A stretch of DNA of 36,607 nt from Hungatella sp. UBA3048. GTDB lineage: Bacteria > Bacillota > Clostridia > Lachnospirales > Lachnospiraceae. Below the pieces are notes generated by a model that was not told the origin of the DNA, searched no databases, and saw only the letters and a list, made by a program, of their open reading frames with translations. Position 1 is the stretch's first letter. Each line of letters begins with the position of its first letter. The stretch lies in NCBI GenBank assembly GCA_002367105.1, contig DFCS01000016.1, forward strand, positions 44,144-80,750, in the 5' to 3' direction. A program made the translations under genes and the position numbers. Below, piece by piece: positions 8,681-17,695 of the stretch.

Positions 8681-11600
8681 ATGAAGCATAAAAAAATGAG
8701 CGTAAGACTATTGGCATATGCTCTGTCAATTGCAATGGTGTTCAACGCTTTACCGTTGAATGCATTTGCAGTCCAAGATGTACATGCAGGCACAAGTGGA
8801 GGCAGCGAGTCTGGCTCGTCCCAGGATGCAGGGAGTGCCACCCCAAGCGAGGCCAGCCCGGCAGAGGAGGTGGAGAGCACTATCCCAGATGAGGTGATCC
8901 CTGTGCAGGGTGCAGAAAGTGCCACCCCCAGCGAGGCAAACCCAACAGGGGATACGGAGGAGACCACCCCAGGCGAGGAGACTCCACCCCAGGAAGTTGA
9001 GAACGCCACCCCAAGCAGTGCGGCCCCAACGCCCCAGTTGCTTGCAGCACCTCTTTTTCTGCCATCGGATATCATTACAGTAGGTACTTCTGGGGCAGAC
9101 TATACCACGGTTGCGGCGGCTTTGCGAAATGCTGAAGATGGCGCCACGATTCAGTTGATTACTTCCATTAATGAAAGTGTTAACATGACAGTAAAAAAAG
9201 AAATTGTATTTGATTTAAATGGTCAAACATGGACAAATACAGGTTCAAGCGTGATTACTGTTGCTTCTGAAAATGCCATTACTATTAAAGATAGTGGAGT
9301 TGATGGAACAATTAGTAACACCGGAACCGGAGCTGCTATTTTCTGCTATAAAGATGTGATTTGCACTATCAAGAGTGGTACTATAAAAGCAAAAAAGGTT
9401 GGAGTTTTAATCCAATTAGGAAGCTTAGTTCTTGAGGGCGGAAATATTTTAGCCGGACTAGACCCTGATAATGATACTGATACGATAGGCATTTATAGTA
9501 TGTCAGGTCAGATAGACGTCCAAGGCGGTTATGTTCAGGCAGTTGGAAAAAGTGCACGTGCAATACAAAATAAAAAGGCTCCCCTGTTAGGAATAAAAAG
9601 CCAGGTATCTATGTCAGAAGGCATGCTGACCGTCAATGGAGATGGAGCTGTTACAATCAGTATTGATGCAGGAGATTTAGATATCACAGGCGGCAGCCTT
9701 TATGCAAGCCCTGCCAGCAGCTTGAGCAGTTGTCTGGTAATTGATAGTCTTGGTACCACTGCGGGCAAAGATGTGAACATCAATATCGCTGACGAGGTTA
9801 TCATTAGCCCAGAGGGGAGAATGGAACCAAAAACGTCGCTTTACCGACAATCCGTTATATTCAAAGCTCCGGTGAAGTCAGGCTCGGCATCTTTTGATCT
9901 AGAGGATGCAGTCTCAGATTATAATGACTACACTGGCATGAGGTGGATTATATATACTTCGTCAGACCCGTTTACGCCAAACCATACGATAACCGCTTCT
10001 TCCAGCGGTAAGATTATCACTTTAAATGGTGTGGAAATGAATAAAACATATTATGCCTCAGCTTATGACCGCTCTCATGGAAAGGGGATAAGCGGAATGT
10101 ACCGATATTCTCTTAGCACGGTTGGCGTCAACGCTTCCCACCCAATCTTCACAAATAACTTGAGTACAGATGAAGTGTTCTATGGAATGGGTGCAACTGC
10201 ATCCGCTCTTGATGCCACAGCCACAGCCGATGACGGTGGAACGATCACCTATGAATGGTATAAAAGCATTGGAAGCAGCACCGAAGGCACAAAGCTTAAT
10301 GTGACCACAGCGACTTACACGCCGCCTACGAGCGAAACAGGCAAGGTTTATTATTACTGCGTGGCGACGAATACCATTGAAGATAATGGGGATGGTGGAA
10401 GTAAGACTGCAGCAATCACATCCAAATACGCTGAAATCACGGTAGTGAAAAGTGCTGCGGAAAGGCTAAAGGAAGCCAGGGAATTGGCAGAGAAGGTCAT
10501 CGAAGAAACGAAGCCAACCAATGATACGGATGTCCTGAAGATAATAGAAGATGTCATTGTTGACATACCAGGTGTTACTGTAAGGTGGAAATCAGATCCG
10601 GAAGTCATAAAGGCAACTTCAAAAAAGCAGGGCACTATTACGGGAACCATCGTACTGACTTGTGACACGGAAACCGTAGAAGTACCCATTAACATGATAA
10701 TTCAGCCACAAGGTCTGACGGTTGGTGATGCAGGAACCGGTGCAGAATACGCCACGATTGAAGCGGCTTTGGCTGAGGCGTCTGATTATAATACCATTAG
10801 GTTATTAAGCCCAGTTACAGAAGATGTTACCGTTACTGGTTATAAAAAAGTAACAATTGACTTAAACGGGCAAACATGGATGGGTGCAGGAGGAGACTAC
10901 TCAGTTACTGTTTTACAAGGCGGTTATCTTAATATCGTGGATAGTAAAGGCGGCGGAATCATTGAAAATTCCACCGGAGGTGTCCCCATTCTCGGGAGAG
11001 GAGTTTGCGAAATTACCGGTGGTACAGTAAAAGGGCAAACCATTGGGGTTGAACTCCAGCGTGGAGTCTTAACTGTTAATGGAGGAACGGTTTTAGCTGG
11101 ACAAGATGACGGTTCCACTGTTGATGTATGCGCCATTTATAATAAGAGCGGAAAGGTAACCATTTTAGGGGGTCAGATTGAGGCTCATGGAACCAATGCT
11201 TGTGCAATGCGTAATGAGTATACTGGCAAAGATTACGAAATATCTATTTCAGATGGCGAACTCAAAGCCGTAGGAGATAACGCTACTGTAATCTCTCTGG
11301 ATTCTGGATATTTAGAGATTTCAGGTGGCAAACTCAGAGCCAATCCAGCGACTGCTCATGGTTCCAGCACCGTAATCAATGCTGGCGATGATGCTTTTGT
11401 CACCATTGCAGACAAAGTTGCCATGAGTCCGGAGGGCGAGATAAATCCAAGAACGCTGACTCCGGAGGTAGAAGAATCCACTGTCACAATCAAATATGCG
11501 GAAGCAGCCTACACATTGTCTAATGCTTCGTCCTTTGAGAATGTGAAATGGCGTGTTTATGCAGCGGAAACAGGAAACGACATGGCAGGTGTTTTGGCTA

Positions 11601-14600
11601 CGCTAAGCGGAACGACACTCACATTACAAGGAATAGCAGAAGAAGGTGGAACCTATTATGTGGCGGCTTACGACCGTGCCAACGGCAAAGGCATAAGTGC
11701 CCGTCTGGCGTTGACTACAATTCAACCAGTGAAAGCAAAGGTACCTGCTATTTCTAAGGATTTAAGCGCAGATGAGGTAACTTACGCAAACGGCGAAGCT
11801 GCAGCAGCTCTGGAAGTTACAGCAACCTCTGAGGATGGCGGAACCATCACCTATGAATGGTACAAAAACGCTGAAAACAATACCGACGGCGGAACGAAGC
11901 TGAATGCAACTACACCGACGTATGTTCCACCTACAGACAAATCAGGAACTGTTTATTACTACTGTGTGATAGCAAATACCATAAGTGACAATGGCGATGG
12001 CGGGAAAAAAGCTAGTACAATCACGACTAAGATCGCAAAAATCACAGTAGACAAAAGTGCTGAGGAAAAACTGGCAGAAGCCAAGACTTTGGCAGAAAAG
12101 GCCATTAAGGCAATCAAGCCTGCTAATGATATGGATGTTCTTAAAATCGTAGAGGATGCGGTTATTTCTGTAAAAGGGGTTACTCCAACGTGGAAAGACA
12201 CTCCGGTGATTAAAAAGGCGACACGCAAAGAACCGGGTTTTATCACCGGAACCATTGTGCTGACCTGCGATGGAAAGTCAGTAGAGGTGGCAGCCAATCT
12301 GGCAATTCCAACACTGGTACTGACGGTTGGAGCACCCGGAAGCGGAGCTGACTATGCCACTGTTAAAGAGGCAGTAGTTGCTGCAGACAGTGGTGATAAA
12401 ATTCAGCTGATCACCGATGTTTCAGAATACAACGTTATGGTTGATGGAAATAAAAAATTATCTATTGATTTGAACGGGCATACTTGGAAAGGCTCGCCCA
12501 CAAGTGGCAGGATGGGAACTGTAGATACGATTCAAATTGAGAGTGGCAGCACACTTACCATCAAAGACAGCATCGGCACAGGAAAGATTCACAACACATA
12601 TTTGAATGCACGGACTATTTTCAACCTGGGAACTTGTAATATCGAGAGTGGTATAATAGAAAGTGACGGTTATTTTGCAATTGAGAACCGTATGACAGGT
12701 GTTTTGAATGTGAATGCAGGAATCATTACAGGTTCGGGCAGTTGTGTCATTACGAGTCAGGGAACTGTAGTCATAAACGGAGGAATAATCAGTGGTACAG
12801 GAGAGAATACCAACGGAATTGAAAATGACGGGTCACTGACTATGAATGGCGGCGTTCTTGGTATTGTCAATGAAGAAGCAAAATCTGTGATTGTTTCAGG
12901 CAGAAGTGCAAAGACTAAAATTGCTGACGGGGTTGTCCTTTCCCCAGAGGGGGCAATGAATCCCCTGACAACAAAGCCGTTAACAGATAATGCAACAGCC
13001 CCCCTAGTCAAAAACGTTGCCTCCTTTACCTTAAAGACAGCCTATGGAAGTGACGTCAAATGGATTGTGTATTCAACAAAAACAGGCGATAATTTAGCAA
13101 ATGGTGTGACTGCTTCCTCTAGTGGACAGACAATCACATTAAATGGAGTAAGAGAAGGAACGTATTACGTGGCGGCTTATGATCGCACAAATGGCAAAGG
13201 CATAAGTGCCAGGCTGGCACTGACGGTGGGTCAACCATTTGACGGTGCGGCAGCCCCAATCTTTAATAAGGATTTAAGTACTGAAGAGGTGACCTACGCT
13301 TCTGGAGCCAGTGCAGCAGCACTGGATGCTACGGCGACAGCCAGTGACGGTGGAACGATTACCTATGAATGGTACATGAATACCCAAAACAGCACAGGCG
13401 GTACAATACTAAATGTAACTACACCGACCTACACTCCTTCCACAGCAATTGGAAACACTACCTATTATTATTGTATGGTCACCAATACTATCAGCCGGGA
13501 TGGCAGGTCTATGAGAACCTATGCCGTAACCAGAATAGCCAAGATTACAGTAGTAAAAAAAGATAATAGTAATAGTAATGGCTCCGGCGGTTCTTCAAGA
13601 GGTAGTGACAACAATGATTCCACCAATACAAACAGTGGAAGACCTGTTATTGTGGATGGAAAAACACAGAACATTGGCGCAGAGACGAAATCTGCAACAG
13701 GCACTACAGTCACCGTTGACACAGGAAGGTTAAGTACGAATATTGACAGCGCAGCAGCGGGTTCCTCCGTCGTTGTGCCAGTGAGTCAGGATAATACAGT
13801 AACCGCCCAGTTTGTAGTGAAAAACGTTGTGGATATGGCGGCAAAGAACATGATTCTCTCAGTGCAGACTGGTAAAGTGGTTTATAATTTAAACACTGCT
13901 GCCATTGACACGGCGGCACTTGCGGCGGCTTTCCCAGGTACAGACACAACAAAGATCCGATTTGATGTGACGATCAAGAACAATCCTGCTACCAACCTTA
14001 GTGAAACGCTGGTGCTTCCCCCTGTGGAATTTGTGGTCACTGCGACCTATAATAAGAGCACCGTAAGCGTAGATGCCTTTAATGCCTATATAGACCGTGT
14101 AATTGAGGTCACAAAAGAGCAGGCGGCAAAAATCGCCACGGCGGTCGTAGTAAATGCAGACGGCAGTACCCGTCATGTGCCAACTGAAGTTTACGAGAAA
14201 GACGGGAAATTTTACGCAGCAATCCATTCCCGCACCAATTCCACCTATGCCTTGATTTATAACAACGTGGCCTTTGCAGATGCCAAAGGAAAGTGGTACG
14301 AGGCAGCGGTGAACGAGATGGGCAGCCGTAAGATTATCACAGGTGACAGCAACAACAACTTTGCTGGTGACAACAACATAACGAGAGCTGAGTTTACCTC
14401 CATCCTTGTAAGAGCGCTCGGCCTCCCGGTTGACAAGACAAGCACCTTTGACGATATTTCTGCCACTGATTGGTATAGCGGTGCAGTGGCAACAGCGGTA
14501 CAGTTTGGCCTTGTAAACCGTGACGACAACAATCGGTTTGCACCACAGGATAGCATCACCAGACAGGAAGCTATGCTGATGCTGCAAAGGGCGGCAGCAC

Positions 14601-14827
14601 TCACCAGATTTACTGGAGTGAGCAGTACTCTGGATGGCTTTAAGGACGCAAAGAATGTGGCCCCATGGGCAAAGAATGCTATGGAATGGAGCGTGGGAAG
14701 CGGCCTGATTGATGGCAGCAACGGACAGCTGAGTCCTACCCAAAACATGACCCGTGGCGAGAGTGCGGCAATTCTCCTCCACTTGCTGCAAAAGGCGAAG
14801 TTAGTGGATGTGAGAAGTAAGTTATAA
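8681..14827 (+). CDS. Giant S-layer-homology surface protein with three tandem beta-helix/Ig-like modules
   Basis: This 2048-residue exported protein has a signal peptide ending near NAFA-VQ (~residue 30). A Pro/Glu/Thr/Ser linker with recurring ATPSEA- and ATPSSA-like motifs follows to ~130. Three paralogous modules start near residues 132, 678 and 1213. Each opens with a TVG-x-G-x(2-3)-Y-x-T motif typical of right-handed beta-helix proteins, runs through G-rich repeats, then an AAYDR-x-x-GKGIS segment and an Ig-like stretch (YEWY..., VYYYC). Helical linkers follow modules 1 and 2 (~590-675, ~1125-1210). After an Asn/Ser/Gly spacer (~1626-1655) and a beta-rich domain come three SLH domains (~1864, ~1921, ~1987 to the end). 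SLH domains usually hold proteins on pyruvylated wall polymer. The role is structural or adhesive; no catalytic residues are evident. The RBS is AGGAGG. Confidence 0.9.
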   Translation: MKHKKMSVRLLAYALSIAMVFNALPLNAFAVQDVHAGTSGGSESGSSQDAGSATPSEASPAEEVESTIPDEVIPVQGAESATPSEANPTGDTEETTPGEETPPQEVENATPSSAAPTPQLLAAPLFLPSDIITVGTSGADYTTVAAALRNAEDGATIQLITSINESVNMTVKKEIVFDLNGQTWTNTGSSVITVASENAITIKDSGVDGTISNTGTGAAIFCYKDVICTIKSGTIKAKKVGVLIQLGSLVLEGGNILAGLDPDNDTDTIGIYSMSGQIDVQGGYVQAVGKSARAIQNKKAPLLGIKSQVSMSEGMLTVNGDGAVTISIDAGDLDITGGSLYASPASSLSSCLVIDSLGTTAGKDVNINIADEVIISPEGRMEPKTSLYRQSVIFKAPVKSGSASFDLEDAVSDYNDYTGMRWIIYTSSDPFTPNHTITASSSGKIITLNGVEMNKTYYASAYDRSHGKGISGMYRYSLSTVGVNASHPIFTNNLSTDEVFYGMGATASALDATATADDGGTITYEWYKSIGSSTEGTKLNVTTATYTPPTSETGKVYYYCVATNTIEDNGDGGSKTAAITSKYAEITVVKSAAERLKEARELAEKVIEETKPTNDTDVLKIIEDVIVDIPGVTVRWKSDPEVIKATSKKQGTITGTIVLTCDTETVEVPINMIIQPQGLTVGDAGTGAEYATIEAALAEASDYNTIRLLSPVTEDVTVTGYKKVTIDLNGQTWMGAGGDYSVTVLQGGYLNIVDSKGGGIIENSTGGVPILGRGVCEITGGTVKGQTIGVELQRGVLTVNGGTVLAGQDDGSTVDVCAIYNKSGKVTILGGQIEAHGTNACAMRNEYTGKDYEISISDGELKAVGDNATVISLDSGYLEISGGKLRANPATAHGSSTVINAGDDAFVTIADKVAMSPEGEINPRTLTPEVEESTVTIKYAEAAYTLSNASSFENVKWRVYAAETGNDMAGVLATLSGTTLTLQGIAEEGGTYYVAAYDRANGKGISARLALTTIQPVKAKVPAISKDLSADEVTYANGEAAAALEVTATSEDGGTITYEWYKNAENNTDGGTKLNATTPTYVPPTDKSGTVYYYCVIANTISDNGDGGKKASTITTKIAKITVDKSAEEKLAEAKTLAEKAIKAIKPANDMDVLKIVEDAVISVKGVTPTWKDTPVIKKATRKEPGFITGTIVLTCDGKSVEVAANLAIPTLVLTVGAPGSGADYATVKEAVVAADSGDKIQLITDVSEYNVMVDGNKKLSIDLNGHTWKGSPTSGRMGTVDTIQIESGSTLTIKDSIGTGKIHNTYLNARTIFNLGTCNIESGIIESDGYFAIENRMTGVLNVNAGIITGSGSCVITSQGTVVINGGIISGTGENTNGIENDGSLTMNGGVLGIVNEEAKSVIVSGRSAKTKIADGVVLSPEGAMNPLTTKPLTDNATAPLVKNVASFTLKTAYGSDVKWIVYSTKTGDNLANGVTASSSGQTITLNGVREGTYYVAAYDRTNGKGISARLALTVGQPFDGAAAPIFNKDLSTEEVTYASGASAAALDATATASDGGTITYEWYMNTQNSTGGTILNVTTPTYTPSTAIGNTTYYYCMVTNTISRDGRSMRTYAVTRIAKITVVKKDNSNSNGSGGSSRGSDNNDSTNTNSGRPVIVDGKTQNIGAETKSATGTTVTVDTGRLSTNIDSAAAGSSVVVPVSQDNTVTAQFVVKNVVDMAAKNMILSVQTGKVVYNLNTAAIDTAALAAAFPGTDTTKIRFDVTIKNNPATNLSETLVLPPVEFVVTATYNKSTVSVDAFNAYIDRVIEVTKEQAAKIATAVVVNADGSTRHVPTEVYEKDGKFYAAIHSRTNSTYALIYNNVAFADAKGKWYEAAVNEMGSRKIITGDSNNNFAGDNNITRAEFTSILVRALGLPVDKTSTFDDISATDWYSGAVATAVQFGLVNRDDNNRFAPQDSITRQEAMLMLQRAAALTRFTGVSSTLDGFKDAKNVAPWAKNAMEWSVGSGLIDGSNGQLSPTQNMTRGESAAILLHLLQKAKLVDVRSKL
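9068..13555 (+). repeat. Three diverged tandem coding modules inside the SLH-protein gene
   Basis: Approximate module limits are 9068-10710, 10711-12315 and 12316-13555. The same landmarks recur in order: TVG...Y.T opening, DLNGQTW or DLNGHTW, a beta-helix core, SPEG, GKGIS, YEWY, YYYC, and (modules 1 and 2 only) a helical linker with DVLKI. The third module is shorter in the helix core and lacks the trailing helical linker. This points to past internal duplication followed by divergence. Confidence 0.8.
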
Positions 14828-14840
14828 GAATCCAATACAA

Positions 14841-14894
14841 AAGGACAGCACTTTGTTCATAGAGCAAAGTGCTGTCCTTGATTAATATTTTTTT
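14841..14894 (+). terminator. Strong Rho-independent terminator after the SLH-protein gene
   Basis: AAGGACAGCACTTTG (14841-14855) and CAAAGTGCTGTCCTT (14865-14879) form a perfect 15-bp stem with a 9-nt loop. A run of seven T follows at 14888-14894. The minus strand has a short T run (CCTTTTG), so weak action on the convergent apbE transcript is possible. Confidence 0.85.
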
Positions 14895-15021
14895 ATCGCT
14901 TTAAAGTGCAGGTTTTTACTGAGCAGGTTTAAGGTAATCAAATCCTCAATCCCAAGGCTATGGTTTGTTTTGAAACTCGTGCGCCGGTCACACCCAAAAT
15001 GTAATTTTCAGACTTCAATCT

Positions 15022-15969
15022 TTACACGAAATCTGATGCACTAGCGGCAATTCTTCCTTTCAGATTATCGGTGCAGGCTAGTTTTCCATCCACAGTGATT
15101 ACAATGGCACCCATATCTTTCATTCGATTCACTCGATGAATAATGGAAGCGGCATTGAATCCAAACAATTTAGTCGTATATATATCGCAGTCCAGCGAGC
15201 TGTCGGCAATAATAGTGAGAGAAGCAAGGTTGTTTTCAATCGGGTAGCCTGTTTTGCCGTCAAATATATGGTGGTATTTACTGCCTTCCTTTTCAAGAAC
15301 TCTCTCATAGATTCCTGACGTTACAACGGATTGGTTTCTTATTTTAACCAGTACCGCTGGATTCCCCCTTGGTAAAAACGGATTTTGTATTCCGACTTTC
15401 CAGTCGCCACCTTCGGATGGTGATTCTCCCAAAACAAGAACATTGCCGCCCATATCTACCATTGCGGAGATGGCTCCCTGTTCCTTAAAGAACTCCATCA
15501 CTTTATCAGCGAAATAACCCTTAGCGATGGCTCCAAGGTCTATCTCCATGCCTTTTTTTAAGAAATAGATGGTTTTTTTATCGTCGTCCAGTTGTATGTT
15601 TTCAGGCTTTAAAAGCTCCAGCACGTTCTGGATGGCTTCTTTATCTGGCACATGTGCCTCTTTAAAACCGATTCTCCATAACTTTATTAATGGGCCTATG
15701 GCTATATTTAAATAAGAATCTTCACATAAACTATGTTTCTTTCCTGTTTTAATCAGTTCATACAGCTCATCGTCTACCTTTTGCGGAGCGATTGCAGCTG
15801 CTTTTTTAAGCATGGCAAGCTGTGAGTGATCACTGTTGGCACTAAAGACTTCATTATAATGAATCAGCATGTTCTCAGCCTTTTTTGCCAGATCTTCGGC
15901 ATCTTTTCCCTTGACATAGAGGGATATTTTTGTTCCCATAAGATATAAAATCTTTCTATACTCAGTCAT
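15022..15969 (-). CDS. apbE: FAD:protein FMN transferase (ApbE family)
   Basis: The enzyme moves FMN from FAD onto a Thr or Ser in target flavoproteins. Family signatures are DLGAIAKGY (144-152), MGGNVLVLG (173-181), SGIYER (218-223), HHIFDGKTGYP (233-243) and the metal-binding DCDIYTT (260-266). At 315 aa the length is typical. There is no lipoprotein signal or obvious signal peptide, so it is probably cytoplasmic. The ATG lies 1 nt after the LysR stop codon, with AGGAGA inside the LysR tail as RBS, so the two are co-transcribed. The divergent 807-residue protein carries a flavinylation motif and is the obvious client; RnfD and RnfG further on are other candidates. The family is certain; the clients are inferred. 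Confidence 0.94.
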   Translation of the reverse strand: MTEYRKILYLMGTKISLYVKGKDAEDLAKKAENMLIHYNEVFSANSDHSQLAMLKKAAAIAPQKVDDELYELIKTGKKHSLCEDSYLNIAIGPLIKLWRIGFKEAHVPDKEAIQNVLELLKPENIQLDDDKKTIYFLKKGMEIDLGAIAKGYFADKVMEFFKEQGAISAMVDMGGNVLVLGESPSEGGDWKVGIQNPFLPRGNPAVLVKIRNQSVVTSGIYERVLEKEGSKYHHIFDGKTGYPIENNLASLTIIADSSLDCDIYTTKLFGFNAASIIHRVNRMKDMGAIVITVDGKLACTDNLKGRIAASASDFV

Positions 15970-15970
15970 T

Positions 15971-16909
15971 TCAGTCTCCTATATCAGAATGGTTCTGCCC
16001 ATGAGATAAAAAGGCATTGATCAGGTCTTTATCAATACTGGTTAGAGTTCTTTCACTGAGGTATGCTATAAAATAATCTAAGCTCAGCTCATCGATGGAA
16101 ATTGGGTATATATTGTAATCAGAAGGGCATTCTTTAACATAGATGCTTTCGGGTATAATTGTCAGCCCCAAATTACCTGTAGCCAGCTTCAGTGCAGTAT
16201 TGATTTCAATGCTTTCGATTATGATGTTGGGTTCCACCTTATAAAGGTTTAGTAGATGATCGATTTGTTTTCGAATAGCAGAACCCTTGGAAGTCAGTAT
16301 TAGCCTTTGACATAAGATTTTACTTATGTCAATTGTTCCCTCTGGAACAATGGCGACATCTTCCTGATACAGATCGCAACAGCGAGGAATCACAGCCCAA
16401 TATCTGTGCCTCCCCCAACTAACAGAGTTTAAGTTTGGTGAAATATTTCTTGAATTTTGTCCAAGCCAAAAATCCAATTCGTTGTTTTGAATGAGTTTCT
16501 CACTTTGTTCTGGTACAACCTCTGTAAGTTCGATTCTACAGTTTGGGTGCATGTCCAAAAACTCTGGTAAAAAAAGTGGCAAAAGGTAGGTACCAAGGCT
16601 TGGAAGCACTCCTAGCTTTATAAGCGTCCTATCGCTGTCTGATACATCCGATAATTCTCTAAGCAGCTTTGAGTAGCTATTTTCTAAGGAAGTCAAATAC
16701 TGATAATATATTTTCCCTTGCTCGGTTAATCGGTAGGGTAGTTTGTTACGGGTTATCAGTTCACAATTTAACTCCCTTTCAACCCTTTTAATAACCTGTG
16801 TCAAATAAGGCTGAGAGATATAAAGTGATTTTGCTGCCTTGCTATAATTGCTGTATTTTAAAATGGCATCAATATAATATAGAATATCCTGAGAGTCGAT
16901 TTTTGACAT
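15971..16909 (-). CDS. LysR-family transcriptional regulator
   Basis: This 312-residue protein has an N-terminal winged HTH (YSKAAKSLYISQPYLTQVIKRVE, about residues 19-41) and a C-terminal substrate-binding-like effector domain. The start is supported by GAAGGAAGG upstream on the minus strand. It lies first in an operon with apbE and faces the flavin reductase genes across a ~175-bp region, which is the classic LysR arrangement for activating the divergent genes. The effector may be the unsaturated substrate of the 807-residue enzyme. An inverted repeat at 16961-16976 is a candidate binding site. Confidence 0.92.
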   Translation of the reverse strand: MSKIDSQDILYYIDAILKYSNYSKAAKSLYISQPYLTQVIKRVERELNCELITRNKLPYRLTEQGKIYYQYLTSLENSYSKLLRELSDVSDSDRTLIKLGVLPSLGTYLLPLFLPEFLDMHPNCRIELTEVVPEQSEKLIQNNELDFWLGQNSRNISPNLNSVSWGRHRYWAVIPRCCDLYQEDVAIVPEGTIDISKILCQRLILTSKGSAIRKQIDHLLNLYKVEPNIIIESIEINTALKLATGNLGLTIIPESIYVKECPSDYNIYPISIDELSLDYFIAYLSERTLTSIDKDLINAFLSHGQNHSDIGD

Positions 16910-16960
16910 AGGATTCCTTCCTTCAAAAATAATTAACTATTTTAAGTTCATTTTTTGATT

Positions 16961-16976
16961 ATAACAAATTAGTTAT
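16961..16976. promoter_or_regulatory. Candidate LysR operator in the divergent region
   Basis: ATAAC-AAATTA-GTTAT is a perfect 5-bp inverted repeat with a 6-nt centre and matches the loose T-N11-A LysR box. It lies 52 bp upstream of the LysR ATG, between the two divergent units. The region is AT-rich, so chance cannot be excluded. Confidence 0.4.
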
Positions 16977-17083
16977 TAAACATCAATAAATTACTATTAG
17001 AAAATATCAGCCTAATGTGTTTAAATATTAACAAGAGAAAGATGATAATCTATGAAAGCTTAATGTACAGGAAGGAGATTACT

Positions 17084-17695
17084 ATGAAATATTTAGCAAT
17101 TGTAGGCACAAATTCAGATGTGTCAACGAATCGTATGTTGCTTCAATTTATGCAAAAGCATTTTACTGGTGAGTACGAGATTGAAGTGTATGAAATTAAG
17201 GATTTGCCTGCCTTTATGGAGCCGGAGGATTCTGATGTTCCCGAAAAGGTAGCAGAGTTATCTGATAAAATCTTGAAAGCCGATGGAGTAATCATAGCAA
17301 CTCCGGAGTACGACCATGCAATACCTGCCGTTTTGAAGAGTGCTCTTGAATGGGTTAGTTACACGAGTCAGGCACTTACGGATAAGCCTGTATTAATTGT
17401 GGGAGCATCCCATGGTATTCTTGGTTCCTCCCGAGCACAGGCACATCTTAGACAAATACTGGATTCCCCTGAGCTTGCTGCCAGAATCATGCCAAGCAGT
17501 GAGTTTCTTTTAGAAAGATCACAGGGTGCATTTGATAGTTCCGGTAATCTCATCTATTCAGATAAGGTGACAGAGCTGGATGAAATTTTCAGAGAGTTTG
17601 TTCTGTTTACGAATATCACATCAAAACTTCTGGAAGAGAAAGTTGTGAATAAAAAGGTGAATGAATATGCTTGGCAGGAGGATAAAGATCAATGA
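17084..17695 (+). CDS. NAD(P)H-dependent FMN reductase-like flavoprotein
   Basis: This 203-residue protein has the flavodoxin-like fold of the NADPH-dependent FMN reductase family: IVGTNSDVSTNR phosphate loop at the N-terminus, IIATPEYDHAIPAVLKSALEW, and VGASHGILGSSRAQ. GGAAGGAG before ATG 17084 sets the start; an in-frame ATG at 17015 lacks an RBS. The stop codon overlaps the start of the next gene (ATGA at 17692-17695), implying coupled translation. It is clearly paralogous to the first ~180 residues of that neighbour, so the pair probably arose by duplication of the reductase module. It may supply reduced flavin or form a complex with the larger protein. No signal peptide, so cytoplasmic. 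Confidence 0.88.
   Translation: MKYLAIVGTNSDVSTNRMLLQFMQKHFTGEYEIEVYEIKDLPAFMEPEDSDVPEKVAELSDKILKADGVIIATPEYDHAIPAVLKSALEWVSYTSQALTDKPVLIVGASHGILGSSRAQAHLRQILDSPELAARIMPSSEFLLERSQGAFDSSGNLIYSDKVTELDEIFREFVLFTNITSKLLEEKVVNKKVNEYAWQEDKDQ

Noticed and set aside
13889..14791. 300-residue open frame antisense to the SLH-protein gene
   Set aside because: It mirrors the codon use of the giant gene, has no start signal, and its translation shows no domain.
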